Counted from the first letter of the stretch, positions 8,350 through 16,300 are shown. The stretch is 44,565 bases of DNA from Olavius sp. associated proteobacterium Delta 1 (GCA_902749685.1 CACVKW010001532.1:1-44565), one strand, 5' to 3'. Notes: generated from the letters alone by a model not told the origin. Numbers and translations are program-made.

Positions 8350-8500
8350 GGGGGTGTCAGGCTGTGTGTCTGAGCCCCCGAAAGACCCCAACCTTATACC
8401 TCTCATAGGTATACATTAGCATTAAGTCGGGTTCTCGACGACAACCCCTATAGTGCCCTGCAGCGTTGAGCTCCTGTGCTCATCAAGCCCCCTTCCTGCG
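8350..8500. other. Hairpin-rich intergenic stretch
   Basis: The 268-base gap after the lipoprotein gene holds several inverted repeats: GGGGG-TCAG / CTGA-CCCCC (8350-8379), GGGTT / AACCC and GTCG / CGAC (about 8428-8448), and TGAGC / GCTCA (about 8467-8482). The first could end transcription though it lacks a T tract. The series could also be a structured RNA. No coding potential seen. Confidence 0.35.
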
Positions 8501-8502
8501 CA

Positions 8503-8520
8503 CCGAAACCTATAAATATA
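8503..8520 (+). promoter_or_regulatory. Archaeal BRE/TATA promoter
   Basis: CCGAAACC followed by TATAAATATA is a near-ideal archaeal BRE plus TATA box. Predicted start of transcription is about 8540, giving a leader of about 55 bases before the ATG at 8595. It is the clearest archaeal promoter in the window. Confidence 0.7.
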
Positions 8521-8594
8521 CCCTTTTCCAGAAATAACTGTATTTGAGAAATGCCCCGAAATCAGGGGTGCGATAATTTGGACAGATCAAGAAA

Positions 8595-8846
8595 ATGGAC
8601 ATCCCTCAAAAAGAGCATGATTCTAACGCAAAACGCCATGTCAACAATCGTTATCCAATAAAAGTCTATAGATGCCCTGATTGTCTTGAGCCGTTAAAAA
8701 GGACGAAGCTCACAGGGAAATATAGGTGCAAGAGCTGTAATGAGGTTTGGGAACCGGACGAGTGTTGGTTCTATCAATACAAATGTGATCTGCACGGATG
8801 GTTCATTGACCTTGACGAAAGCGAGGAATGTCCTGATTGTACATAG
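8595..8846 (+). CDS. Double zinc-ribbon protein
   Basis: 83 aa. CPDC (about 28-31) with CKSC form one ribbon; C..H plus CPDC near the C-terminus form a second incomplete one. No enzyme motif. The ribosome-binding site is not obvious: GGGGTGCGAT lies 20-30 bases upstream, and a small hairpin (GCCCC / GGGGTGC) sits in the leader. First gene behind the archaeal promoter at 8503. Confidence 0.6.
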   Translation: MDIPQKEHDSNAKRHVNNRYPIKVYRCPDCLEPLKRTKLTGKYRCKSCNEVWEPDECWFYQYKCDLHGWFIDLDESEECPDCT

Positions 8847-8870
8847 ATTGCATGGAGGGGAATAGGAAAA

Positions 8871-9095
8871 ATGACATCGATAATCCGTAAGAACGGGATG
8901 TATCGTCAGAACTTGCGTAAGCGCCAGGCTCCTTTCAAGAAAGAGGATCATGAGGCTGTGGGGCGTGGCAAGGTTAATCCAGAACTTGGACATTTCACGA
9001 ATAAAGTAGGTTCGGGTAGCAAGAAATCCGGTGGGGGAAGTTCTAAATCATTTGAAGAATCAATGGAAAGATTATTGAGGGACATAGGTGAATGA
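8871..9095 (+). CDS. Small basic hypothetical protein
   Basis: 74 aa, ATG preceded by GGAGGGG. Basic N-terminal half, Gly/Ser-rich linker (GSGSKKSGGGSSKSFEES about 50-65) and an acidic amphipathic C-terminal helix. Low-complexity composition suggests a flexible nucleic-acid or protein-binding tail. Its end overlaps the ribosome-binding site of the next gene. Confidence 0.5.
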   Translation: MTSIIRKNGMYRQNLRKRQAPFKKEDHEAVGRGKVNPELGHFTNKVGSGSKKSGGGSSKSFEESMERLLRDIGE

Positions 9096-9097
9096 GA

Positions 9098-9532
9098 ATG
9101 ACATCTGCTCGTCTGCATCGTGTTGAGCTGAATCCTGGTAAAATCAGCCGAATGTCTGGATTGCATGATCTTGTGGTTCTGAACCTGCCGGCAAAGAACG
9201 CGAAAGCTATGAGGACGGCTTTTAAGGTGATCTGGGAGGCTATCAGGTGTTCCAGGGAGGGTAAGATCTTGTGGGGCGAAATAGATGATTTCCTGCAGAG
9301 AATCGAGCGTGAGCAGGGCCGCGTGCCTGAGGTGACAAATGTTGCGTTGTGCAAGGCCAGGAAGCTCATGCGGAAAGCAGGCTACATTGAGTACAGGGAT
9401 CTGCATTGGAGGTTCTCTAAGCGGGCTGCATCTGCATTGAGGAGTCTTGCTGACAAAGCTGATCTGCTGCAGGAGGTTCTTGATCCTGCAGAGCAGGGTA
9501 AAGCGCTTCACGAATTGATGTACGAATTATAA
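9098..9532 (+). CDS. Winged-helix-like protein
   Basis: 144 aa. The segment about 45-115 (KVIWEAIRCSREGKILWGEI ... VALCKARKLMRKAGYIEYRD ... WRFSKRA) has the helix-helix-strand pattern of a winged helix. AGGTGA precedes two in-frame ATGs (9092, 9098); I chose the second for better spacing. Probably a regulator for the short 8595-9532 operon; not identified further. Confidence 0.5.
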   Translation: MTSARLHRVELNPGKISRMSGLHDLVVLNLPAKNAKAMRTAFKVIWEAIRCSREGKILWGEIDDFLQRIEREQGRVPEVTNVALCKARKLMRKAGYIEYRDLHWRFSKRAASALRSLADKADLLQEVLDPAEQGKALHELMYEL

Positions 9533-9669
9533 TGTTCTGACCTACACTTGATTTCACAGAATTGAAAAGTGGGCTAAAACTTCAATTGACAATTTGATAT
9601 CACAGCTTTTTAGGAGTTTTCCAAAGTTTGTATATGTTGGGGATATCAGTATTCGTAGCGCCTGCGCCC

Positions 9670-9692
9670 GGGCGACATGGTTCTCGCCGCCC
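9670..9692. other. GC-rich hairpin in gap 9533-9717
   Basis: In a gap of convergent genes, GGGCGA / TCGCCGCCC can pair with one bulge around an 8-base loop. It could end transcription of either neighbour. Nothing else seen in this 185-base gap; it marks the outer edge of the cassette array. Confidence 0.3.
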
Positions 9693-9717
9693 CGTGCACG
9701 CGGAGATTATGCAAAAA

Positions 9718-10716
9718 CTAATGATCCAATTCCATCTTTAGAAATTGGTAGTCTTCAATATAGCTTTCGAGTATTTTGTGACCTTTTGACAGCTCATCCA
9801 GTACAAATTGTTTTGAATGCCGCGGTGAAATTAATTGATTTACATTAAGTTCAGGTGCTTTAAAGTTCGGGTTGCCAAATATTTCTCGAGATGTAACCGG
9901 ATCGAATGTGTAATCCAATCCAGGCCACTCAAATAGACTTTCGAAGTTGTCAGAGACCAAAACAGTATATCTAAAGGTACCAAAGAGGCATACAAAGCCA
10001 GCTACAAGATTATTACACCTATTGAGGCTGATGTGTATTTTGTGGAGAGGGCGGGTATAATCAGTCATAAAATCTGTGTGAGTAAAATTGGCCGCAGCTA
10101 AATCTTTCTCGCAGCCAAATCTTATATATTCCCTTATATTATCAAATGGCACAGATAGAACATATGACTCGGGAAGTTTGATGCATATCAGACTATAAAC
10201 AATTTTGGCTACCGCTCTACGAATGAGCGAGTTGTCGAAAACGAAATCCCTTTTTGTATCTGTCGGGCCAGGGTGCTCTTCGTATATTTTCTTCACACTG
10301 CCACCGAGTTTATATTTTCTCTTTACCCCCTCAATTATTTTGTCCAGTTCGCTTTCGCTACGAGCCCTGATATCTATAGATTTAATGTTATCATCAACCT
10401 TTTCAATTTTAACAACGGGCTTCTTTCTGGCTAATTTTTTTCCATCATGTGTCAACTCAGTACTGTCTTTTACCACTGAGATATCGTATGGCTGATTTTT
10501 CCCTCTATCTCTGTCAATTTCCAAGATTGTACTGAAATATCCTAAGTTCTTAACAAGTTCACTGTCGATCTCTCTACCAAAATTGTCATTACAGTCTTTG
10601 CAGTATATCCAAGCTGAATACTTACCGCCAAGTGCCTGAGGTATGATATGTTCTTCAGTCAAAGCTTTTTGCTGGCAGCATGAAAAGCATTTACCTTGTT
10701 TGGCTTGTATATTCAT
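9718..10716 (-). CDS. HNH endonuclease domain protein
   Basis: 332 aa. N-terminal zinc-bound HNH fold: CFSC (about 10-13), LTEEHIIPQALGGK (about 19-32, catalytic His pair), CKDCNDNFG (about 39-47). The remaining 280 residues have no motif I recognise and may set target choice. Stand-alone HNH proteins of this type often act in defence against foreign DNA. It is the last cassette of the minus-strand array, downstream of a short attC-like repeat. Confidence 0.75.
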   Translation of the reverse strand: MNIQAKQGKCFSCCQQKALTEEHIIPQALGGKYSAWIYCKDCNDNFGREIDSELVKNLGYFSTILEIDRDRGKNQPYDISVVKDSTELTHDGKKLARKKPVVKIEKVDDNIKSIDIRARSESELDKIIEGVKRKYKLGGSVKKIYEEHPGPTDTKRDFVFDNSLIRRAVAKIVYSLICIKLPESYVLSVPFDNIREYIRFGCEKDLAAANFTHTDFMTDYTRPLHKIHISLNRCNNLVAGFVCLFGTFRYTVLVSDNFESLFEWPGLDYTFDPVTSREIFGNPNFKAPELNVNQLISPRHSKQFVLDELSKGHKILESYIEDYQFLKMELDH

Positions 10717-10777
10717 TCGAAGAAACAGATATTACAGAGGTTAATGTTAGAATCGCAATTGCATAATGATAAACTCA

Positions 10778-10818
10778 CTAATGGCGCGTTTGCGGCATTG
10801 CGGGCAGCGCCTGGTTAG
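10778..10818 (-). other. Short attC-like inverted repeat (site A)
   Basis: CTAATGGCGC at 10778-10787 pairs with GCGCCTGGTTAG at 10807-10818 with a two-base bulge, in the spacer between two cassette genes. The GTTAG end resembles an integron core site, but at 41 bases it is shorter than typical attC sites; it could be a plain hairpin. Confidence 0.35.
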
Positions 10819-10865
10819 CAGATATTTTCTTCATAATATCCTTTGCTCAGCAATCTTCCAAATAT

Positions 10866-11225
10866 TTATCCTGCAGGAATATCGGCCCTACATACGGAAC
10901 AATACCGATATTTGATATTTTTCCTACTAGTCGGAATCTTCTTTCCTTCTTTGTAGAAACAGGACGGGCAATAGAGTGTATTGTCTTCATCAAAAACTAG
11001 ACACCCCCACTTCATTTTTGGTTTCTGCTCATTTCGCCTCAAAGCATTTAAATCAGATGAAAGTGCCTCAATCTTTTTCTCAGTAGCCTCTTTGTGGGCC
11101 TTTAGTTCCGTATTTTCTTTTTCAAGCACTTTGACTTTTTCGCGTATAAGTTCAAGGTGATCGCGCAGAATATCAGCACTGCCATGTTCAGTAATGAGTT
11201 TGTTTATTAAATCTACAAGTCCCAT
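10866..11225 (-). CDS. Coiled-coil plus zinc-ribbon cassette protein
   Basis: 119 aa. Residues 28-65 form a heptad coiled coil (REKVKVLEKENTELKAHKE); the C-terminus has CPSC and CSVC pairs (about 86-89 and 109-112) forming a zinc ribbon. This small architecture is one I associate with integron cassettes and accessory regions. AAGGA precedes the ATG. Function unknown; likely an oligomer that binds nucleic acid or protein. Confidence 0.6.
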   Translation of the reverse strand: MGLVDLINKLITEHGSADILRDHLELIREKVKVLEKENTELKAHKEATEKKIEALSSDLNALRRNEQKPKMKWGCLVFDEDNTLYCPSCFYKEGKKIPTSRKNIKYRYCSVCRADIPAG

Positions 11226-11239
11226 AGGATTTCCTTTTT

Positions 11240-11370
11240 GCTAACGTTTTGCATAACCAGGTTTGCCAGGCAGAAAGCAACGAACATGGATTAAACAGTG
11301 AAGCGGCCTAAAGACAAGAAACCAATAACAACAGCCGAGTTAGGCAAATTCCGCGTTGATGCGATTGTTA
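11240..11370 (-). other. attC-like recombination site (site B)
   Basis: Ends pair as in integron attC sites: TAAC-GCAT-AAC near 11242-11257 with GTT-ATGC-GTTA at 11355-11370, separated by variable spacers. Length about 131 bases lies in the usual attC range. It lies between two minus-strand genes in the expected place, after each coding region. Confidence 0.55.
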
Positions 11371-11388
11371 TAATTGCGCGCCATCTCC

Positions 11389-11892
11389 TCAATTATTCAA
11401 CCATTCGGGCTTTTCTATTGTTCTACAATTCCATACACGAATTCCATACTTTTCTGCTGCTTTTTCTTGTTGTCCGTCAGCAGTAATTAACACCGATGCT
11501 GAATCTTGGCTCCAGTGGCCATACTTGCCTTTCAGAATCGCGTAGATTTGAACCGCATCTGCTACATCCACGTTGTTCTCACTGGCCAACTTGCTAACTT
11601 CTTTAAAAACCTCCCTCTTGCTTAAATCAATGAGCTCAAGTTCTATTTTTCCTCCCCAGCCCTGAATCGCCAAATCCTCAACAGCATCATAATACTTGTC
11701 CTTTTTGCTCCCACTGAAAAGCCGCGACTTGAGCACATTCATCGTTTCGTAGAATGTCATGTGAACCGTACAGAAATTAGTATGTGTACCAAAATAGGTT
11801 CTAAATCGAGAACTTCCGTCTTCTTGAAGGTAAAGCTTAGCAATAGATGATGTGTCTAAATATTTGATCTTTATTCCATGGGAGTTTTCCAT
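11389..11892 (-). CDS. PIN-domain ribonuclease toxin
   Basis: 167 aa. Starts with the PIN signature IKYLDTSSIAKLY (first Asp about 11), then the conserved acidic residues in ENNVDVADAVQIYAI and LITADGQQEKAAEKYGI. VapC-type PIN proteins are Mg-dependent RNases held inactive by a partner antitoxin. The small acidic protein from 11942-12178, just upstream, is the natural candidate partner. AAGGAAATG precedes the ATG. Confidence 0.8.
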   Translation of the reverse strand: MENSHGIKIKYLDTSSIAKLYLQEDGSSRFRTYFGTHTNFCTVHMTFYETMNVLKSRLFSGSKKDKYYDAVEDLAIQGWGGKIELELIDLSKREVFKEVSKLASENNVDVADAVQIYAILKGKYGHWSQDSASVLITADGQQEKAAEKYGIRVWNCRTIEKPEWLNN

Positions 11893-11912
11893 TTTTATGT
11901 CATTTCCTTATA

Positions 11913-11945
11913 GTATAACATCGCTGCTGTGTGGCGCACAGTTAT
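11913..11945 (-). other. Miniature attC-like hairpin (site D)
   Basis: GTATAAC ... GTTAT ends with inner CTGTG / CACAG, 33 bases, between the antitoxin-like and PIN genes. The GTATAAC end fits the integron core pattern, but the site is much shorter than known attC sites. It may be only a hairpin. Confidence 0.3.
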
Positions 11946-12178
11946 TTAACGACTTTCAACCTGTGGCTTTCATACAACTGACTCCAAATCCTTTTTAAGA
12001 CATCCTTGCCGTCGTTTATTCGAGAGCCTTTGCTCTCAGCGTATCGATCAAGGGGGGCCTGTAGGATGCTCAGGTCAACCTCATCCATATGGGCAATTAT
12101 GCTCTTTTCATGAAGAGAGAGGTCTTCCAGTATTTCGTCAACAATACCTTTATTGAAATCAGTGTTTGGATCAGTCAC
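11942..12178 (-). CDS. Putative antitoxin of the PIN toxin
   Basis: 78 aa, acidic N-terminus and helical core (VDEILEDLSLHEKSIIAHMD), GTG start with AGGTGATAA upstream. Size, charge and position directly before a PIN gene fit a VapB-like antitoxin, though no ribbon-helix-helix or AbrB fold is obvious. It starts 4 bases after the gene at 12182 ends. Confidence 0.5.
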   Translation of the reverse strand: MTDPNTDFNKGIVDEILEDLSLHEKSIIAHMDEVDLSILQAPLDRYAESKGSRINDGKDVLKRIWSQLYESHRLKVVK

Positions 12179-12181
12179 TTA

Positions 12182-12805
12182 TCACCTATACGGTTTGTTA
12201 ACTTTTAATCGCGCCCAATCATATGCATTGCTGCAAAACTTTAGAAATGACGGGACGATTTCAGGGCGGTACCCTCCAACCAGGTAATGATTGCCGTCAG
12301 ATAGCTTTGCGGTTAGTGCATTATGCTCGTTCATTGTAGGAAGCGGATACTTTCCGCCCCATATTCCATATCGTGTCAAAAAACTAAGTGTGTACTCCTT
12401 GTTAATTCCGATTTCATAATCCGCTCGCTTTGCCAAGTCGATAAGAACATGGCTTTTAAATAACGCAGGGAGTTTTGTGCTAGTCTTCATTTTTTCCTTT
12501 ATGTCAGTATTATGTTTCCACGAAATTACGCTCTTCATTGTGTTTTCAATTGCAAGAGCACAGTGAAAAAAATAGATAACAGTTAATGAAGGTGGCAAGC
12601 TTCCTGGCTCCTTATTTTCCATCAGTTCGCGAATTTTGTGTTGCTCTTCCACGATTAGTGGCAACAATATTTCAGCCGTATAGAGATGTTTGCGAGCGCT
12701 TCCTAACCATTGTTTCCAGGTCACAGCCACGTCTACAAACAAATCTTTGTCGGATTTCCATCCAACGTCACCATAATACCTGTTTTTCTCAGCTTCGATT
12801 TTCAT
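12182..12805 (-). CDS. HEPN-like cassette protein
   Basis: 207 aa. The helical segment IYFFHCALAIENTMKSVI (about 78-95) followed by SHVLIDLAKRADYEI (about 117-131) resembles HEPN helical bundles, which include RNases in toxin-antitoxin and abortive infection systems. A clear RX4-6H motif is not visible, so the activity is doubtful. No ribosome-binding site, as is common for first genes of integron cassettes; the attC-like site C lies directly upstream. Confidence 0.5.
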   Translation of the reverse strand: MKIEAEKNRYYGDVGWKSDKDLFVDVAVTWKQWLGSARKHLYTAEILLPLIVEEQHKIRELMENKEPGSLPPSLTVIYFFHCALAIENTMKSVISWKHNTDIKEKMKTSTKLPALFKSHVLIDLAKRADYEIGINKEYTLSFLTRYGIWGGKYPLPTMNEHNALTAKLSDGNHYLVGGYRPEIVPSFLKFCSNAYDWARLKVNKPYR

Positions 12806-12817
12806 AAGTAATAGAAG

Positions 12818-12941
12818 GCTAACGGTTCGGCTAAGGTGCCGGTAAACTAATATCGGTGTGTTTCTTAAAGCCTATGAATCCCTAATGCTGGTTCTGGTGG
12901 AAAAGGTCTCGCATTACCAGGCCTCGCTTAAGCGTTTTGTT
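12818..12941 (-). other. attC-like recombination site (site C)
   Basis: GCTAACGGTTCGGCTAAG at 12818-12835 and CTTAAGCGTTTTGTTA at 12926-12941 pair in the split manner of attC sites (TAAC/GTTA, CG/CG, CTAAG/CTTAAG). The minus-strand order TAACAAAACGC ... GTTAGCC matches the attC layout at a typical length of 124 bases. It begins right after the stop of the HNH gene. Confidence 0.6.
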
Positions 12942-12942
12942 A

Positions 12943-13689
12943 CTAACACTGTTTGTTTTCTGTTAAAAGCTGATGTAATTGTTCAACTGTCAGAGCTGGT
13001 TTCGTGCTATGAATCATTGCATGGCAATTAGGGCATATTGGGATTAAATCTGTTATTGGATCAACCTCGTACTCTCTCCCGATCTCAGCGATAGAGACTA
13101 TATGATGTACATGGATATAATTCTTCCCTATCTGACCGTAAACTTGTTCGAAGTCAAATGAGCAAGCCGCACATTGAAAACCATGGTGTAATAAGCATTT
13201 ATTTCTCGCAGTGGCGTTACGCTCATATTTATTGACCGATATTCTGCTGGAGGCCCCTTCTTTGAGTGTCTCTTCATGGTCCAGTTCTTCAGGTAAGCGA
13301 ATGCTATGAATTTCGTCTGAGGCGTACCAGCTGTTGCCGATCCGGATCAATACTTTGTCTGATAGCTCCGGGGTAAATCCTTTGATTTTAGCTGGAGAAT
13401 ATTCGTCATCTTCATCAGCAGATGCATATTCCATTACGAATGTTTTTAATTGGTACCCGTCTTCTTCTATGAGTCGTATATGTTCACGTGACTGAGGATA
13501 CCCTGGCTGTTTATGGCCTTTGCGGCTCTTAGACCATTCTTCACTCAGGATTAGCGTCTTATTTCCCTTATCGTAACTATCCCAAGCACCAAAGATAATA
13601 AATCTTTCCGACTCGTTGATAAATGACCAACTCCAGTTCCAATTGCGGCAAGTGGCTCCATGAGATTCTATGAATTGTTTTCGATTCAT
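12943..13689 (-). CDS. HNH restriction-type endonuclease
   Basis: 248 aa from the ATG at 13689 (GGAAGG upstream). The C-terminal half is a full HNH domain: CLLHHGFQCAAC, IHVHHIVSIAEIG and LIPICPNCHAMIH. The N-terminal 130 residues resemble the target-recognition parts of McrA-like or similar modification-dependent enzymes, but this is not certain. It ends a tight five-gene minus-strand operon with two further nuclease-like proteins, which suggests DNA defence. Confidence 0.75.
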   Translation of the reverse strand: MNRKQFIESHGATCRNWNWSWSFINESERFIIFGAWDSYDKGNKTLILSEEWSKSRKGHKQPGYPQSREHIRLIEEDGYQLKTFVMEYASADEDDEYSPAKIKGFTPELSDKVLIRIGNSWYASDEIHSIRLPEELDHEETLKEGASSRISVNKYERNATARNKCLLHHGFQCAACSFDFEQVYGQIGKNYIHVHHIVSIAEIGREYEVDPITDLIPICPNCHAMIHSTKPALTVEQLHQLLTENKQC

Positions 13690-13709
13690 GCTTGTTTGCA
13701 CCTTCCGCT

Positions 13710-14195
13710 TTAGAGTTTTTCTCTCAGATCCTTTACCCTATGTTGCGATACCAGGTACAGCCTGAGATTCAATAGGCTGCACACATGGTTTGGGATCTTG
13801 TTCGCCTGAATGATCCAAGTGTCGTCGTCTGGGAATGCGAGGCCGTAGGTAAAGCCCTTATATTGATTTTTCATCATGATTATTGATTGGCCGAGTGCGG
13901 AATACATTGATTGTTCTTTTTGCTTACTGGTATCGCCCTCAGCCTCAATAAGGAATGTGCCGTGCTCGGTATGCTCTGCGACGATGTCCACACGTCCGTA
14001 TTCTGGATGCGGACCAATTGTTACGCCTGCTTCTTCCATCCAGTTTCGGTGATGCAGCGCGATCTCACGCTTCTCTGGAGGATTCTGACCACCTTTCCCC
14101 ATTTCCATAGCATCAAGATCAACAGTGACACTCCATCCGTCTGAAGGATGGAATCGGTGCTCAATCAAATAACGTTTCACCTCAACTTGGTACAT
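13710..14195 (-). CDS. PD-(D/E)xK nuclease-like protein
   Basis: 161 aa. The stretch GRVDIVAEH then GTFLIEAEGDTSKQKEQS (about 68-95), with a following helix SALGQSIIMM, is the alpha/beta core of a PD-(D/E)xK nuclease or an inactive relative (usual E-x-K replaced by E-x-E, with Lys further on). It overlaps nothing and lies 6 bases after the 416-aa protein and 20 before the HNH gene, so all three are likely made together. Confidence 0.55.
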   Translation of the reverse strand: MYQVEVKRYLIEHRFHPSDGWSVTVDLDAMEMGKGGQNPPEKREIALHHRNWMEEAGVTIGPHPEYGRVDIVAEHTEHGTFLIEAEGDTSKQKEQSMYSALGQSIIMMKNQYKGFTYGLAFPDDDTWIIQANKIPNHVCSLLNLRLYLVSQHRVKDLREKL

Positions 14196-14201
14196 CGCTT
14201 A

Positions 14202-15452
14202 TTATCCGTAAGGTTTCCAGCTGTGACCTTGTCTCTCGTAATAACCCCACCACTCTGGGGGGAACAGGCAGAATAGGTCTATTGCGCCGTAGGCTTCTTC
14301 ACAGGTATAATCCGCGATCCAGATCTCGTCAAAGCCATATGACTCAAAATCCTTTTTCAGACTCTCATCCAGAAAGTGCAGGTCAGAAATCGGGCAATCT
14401 ACGAACTGCAGTACCAGGATTGTATTGTCCGGCAAATCCCAGTCAGCTTGTTGACGCTTTTCGTTTTTCTCTTCAATCTTGTGGTACAGCATTTCAAGAG
14501 CTTTTTCGCCGTCCATAAACTCGATTCGATCAAGAATGAGATCGGCCTGTGCTTCTCTCGGGTCCCTCATTACCCTGACCAACTCAACACCGACTGGTGT
14601 TTCATCAGGCCTATAACAGATGAAGTCTGGGCGTTCGTTCCTTCCGAAGCTGTAAGAAAGGTGCTCTTTAACTACGTGCTTGTAGGCTTCGAGGAATGAG
14701 AAAAGCTCTTCTTCCTCGACTGTTTTTTTGCCTAATTCCTTGTCGGACGCCTTAGGTTTTTTCTTTAGAGGGTTCAGATTGAGGCCGTTGCGTTGTGCTG
14801 TGAACACGGCCATTTCGACGTCTCTGGCACGCCAGTCGAATCCAGTATGTCTGCCAAGGATTTCTGCTATTTCGCGGCACCAGTTGATCCATGCAAGATA
14901 TGCCTCGAAATCGTTTGTCCTCAAGGACGTGTATTTCAGGCTGAATGGTATGAGCTTGTTTTTTTTCTTTACGTTATGCCCCTTGAGATTTTTGTTCACC
15001 CATTTAGCGACCTGGTTGTCGATCATCGGTATGGTTTCCGGATTTGCGAGCGCAACCAGTGTCAGTGGGACTGCGAGGACGTTTGTTTTGAACCCTAATT
15101 GCAGCCTGATCTTGCGTAAGTGAGGGATAGTGGGGGAGTGGATGAAGTCAGTTATGGACTTCCATAGCTGTTCCGCGCTTAATTGTTGGTCTTGGAAGTG
15201 TGCAGCTACGCTGTCTGTCAGCTTGTTTCGTCGGTGGGGTTGGGAATATAATTTCCAGTATACGACTTCGAGATAGCTCCCTATATTGGTGGGCGCTTTT
15301 TCTCGGTAATGATTCTCGAACTCGATTGTGGTGGCCCTGTCGCCGGCTATATCGAGATTGAAGAATCCTGGGTAGTGTTGCTTATTTTTATAAGTCTGGA
15401 GGTCGGCTGGATATGAATATGCCTCCAAGGCTTCAGTCCATGTACGAGGCAT
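14202..15452 (-). CDS. Large two-domain nuclease-like protein
   Basis: 416 aa. The N-terminal half is helical, with LGFKTNVLAVPLTLVALANP and IPMIDNQVAKWVNKN (about 120-155), reminiscent of helix-hairpin-helix DNA glycosylase folds. The C-terminal half has RPDFICYRPDETPVGVELVR (about 277-296), an acidic D...ExE-like nuclease core, then a Trp-rich tail. Likely the DNA-recognition subunit of the operon; not a named family to me. Confidence 0.5.
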   Translation of the reverse strand: MPRTWTEALEAYSYPADLQTYKNKQHYPGFFNLDIAGDRATTIEFENHYREKAPTNIGSYLEVVYWKLYSQPHRRNKLTDSVAAHFQDQQLSAEQLWKSITDFIHSPTIPHLRKIRLQLGFKTNVLAVPLTLVALANPETIPMIDNQVAKWVNKNLKGHNVKKKNKLIPFSLKYTSLRTNDFEAYLAWINWCREIAEILGRHTGFDWRARDVEMAVFTAQRNGLNLNPLKKKPKASDKELGKKTVEEEELFSFLEAYKHVVKEHLSYSFGRNERPDFICYRPDETPVGVELVRVMRDPREAQADLILDRIEFMDGEKALEMLYHKIEEKNEKRQQADWDLPDNTILVLQFVDCPISDLHFLDESLKKDFESYGFDEIWIADYTCEEAYGAIDLFCLFPPEWWGYYERQGHSWKPYG

Positions 15453-15467
15453 TTTCTTGTTTCCTGT

Positions 15468-15764
15468 TTATTCGAGTGGACCGGTGCCGTCGAATTGCAC
15501 TACAGAGTTGGTGGAAGTTGGCCTCCAGTGGGTGACAATAATTTTTCCTTTTCGGCCGTCTTCGAGTTCGAGATATAGGGCTTCGCCTACTTCGTCAAAA
15601 ATATCCCATCCGTCACCATGCTTTTGTGTAACTACAAGGCTACCCGTCCATTCCCCAAATCTTTCCTTGGTGGGGGGGATGTGATTGACCATATAGGAGA
15701 CATTTGCCAGCAGCTTACCAGATTCTGGCAGCGTTAGCGTCCCATTTCCCTCAATAGTGGCCAC
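15468..15764 (-). CDS. Small beta-rich hypothetical protein
   Basis: 98 aa, GTG start with AAAGGA upstream. Alternating strands (GTLTLPESGKLLANVSYMVN, YLELEDGRKGKIIVTHW) predict a small beta barrel. Similar short proteins occur in bacterial accessory regions; no function assigned. Second gene of the 16016-12943 operon. Confidence 0.5.
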   Translation of the reverse strand: MATIEGNGTLTLPESGKLLANVSYMVNHIPPTKERFGEWTGSLVVTQKHGDGWDIFDEVGEALYLELEDGRKGKIIVTHWRPTSTNSVVQFDGTGPLE

Positions 15765-15770
15765 TTATTG

Positions 15771-16016
15771 CTATCCTTTGTATTTTTCTGGATCTTGGCC
15801 GTACGTGTGCTCGGTCTGGATCTTGCCCTTCTGATTGTGGATCTTGATCTGCCCCAGCGGTGCTTTCTTGGCAAGCTCCTTGCCACGGGCTACAGCATCA
15901 GTTTTCCGGTCTGCATGGGCTGACGGTCTCTTCCCTCCTTGCTTTTTCACGTCCCATCCACCCCTTTTCTTGTTAGGAACCACGTGCACGACCGTTCTTT
16001 TAACTTTCTTTGCCAT
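15771..16016 (-). CDS. DUF2188 family protein
   Basis: 81 aa from the ATG at 16016, which has a perfect AGGAGG site. The pattern VVHVVPNKKRGGWDVKKQGG ... AHADRKTDAVARGKELA ... QIKIHNQKGKIQTEHTYGQDP is the DUF2188 signature, a small bacterial protein of unknown role frequent near plasmid and defence genes. First gene of the operon; the promoter at 16050-16079 drives it. Confidence 0.8.
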   Translation of the reverse strand: MAKKVKRTVVHVVPNKKRGGWDVKKQGGKRPSAHADRKTDAVARGKELAKKAPLGQIKIHNQKGKIQTEHTYGQDPEKYKG

Positions 16017-16049
16017 GACCAGCCTCCTTTTGTCTATTTTCCCAATTAT

Positions 16050-16079
16050 TAAATAGGGCAATATATTGTGGTATGTCAA
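16050..16079 (-). promoter_or_regulatory. Sigma70-type promoter
   Basis: Minus-strand TTGACA (16079-16074), 18-base spacer, TATTTA (16055-16050), about 35 bases before the DUF2188 start. It would drive the whole nuclease operon down to 12943. The gap 16080-16256 holds no gene I can support. Confidence 0.5.
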
Positions 16080-16256
16080 GAAAAATGATCAATATGTGGT
16101 AGCTATGACGGCTGCAACGATTTTGGGAATAGAAAATTATTTATCAATTCCGAGGCTGTGACCGGATGTGTCATAGAGGCGTGGTATATTTTTTATTAGC
16201 TTGAATTCAACTATATGTTGTGTTAGTAGGGGATAAGCACGCGATATATTGGGGGT

Positions 16257-16276
16257 ATTTGTGTTTAAACTCAAAT
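16257..16276 (+). promoter_or_regulatory. GTTTAAACTCAA palindrome (copy 2)
   Basis: ATTTGTGTTTAAACTCAAAT is a 20-base palindrome with one mismatch pair. It ends 24 bases before the HARE-HTH start, at nearly the same distance as copy 1 from its gene, and likely controls the HARE-HTH/methyltransferase pair. Confidence 0.6.
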
Positions 16277-16300
16277 TATTTCTTTAAGGAGATTAGAGAT

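Noticed and set aside
9594..9848. Plus-strand reading frame over the HNH gene end
   Set aside because: No ribosome-binding site, crosses a GC hairpin and is antisense to a solid HNH gene.
16220..16300. Upstream start for the HARE-HTH gene (92 aa)
   Set aside because: The extension covers the palindrome and lacks a ribosome-binding site; ATG at 16301 has AAGGAG.
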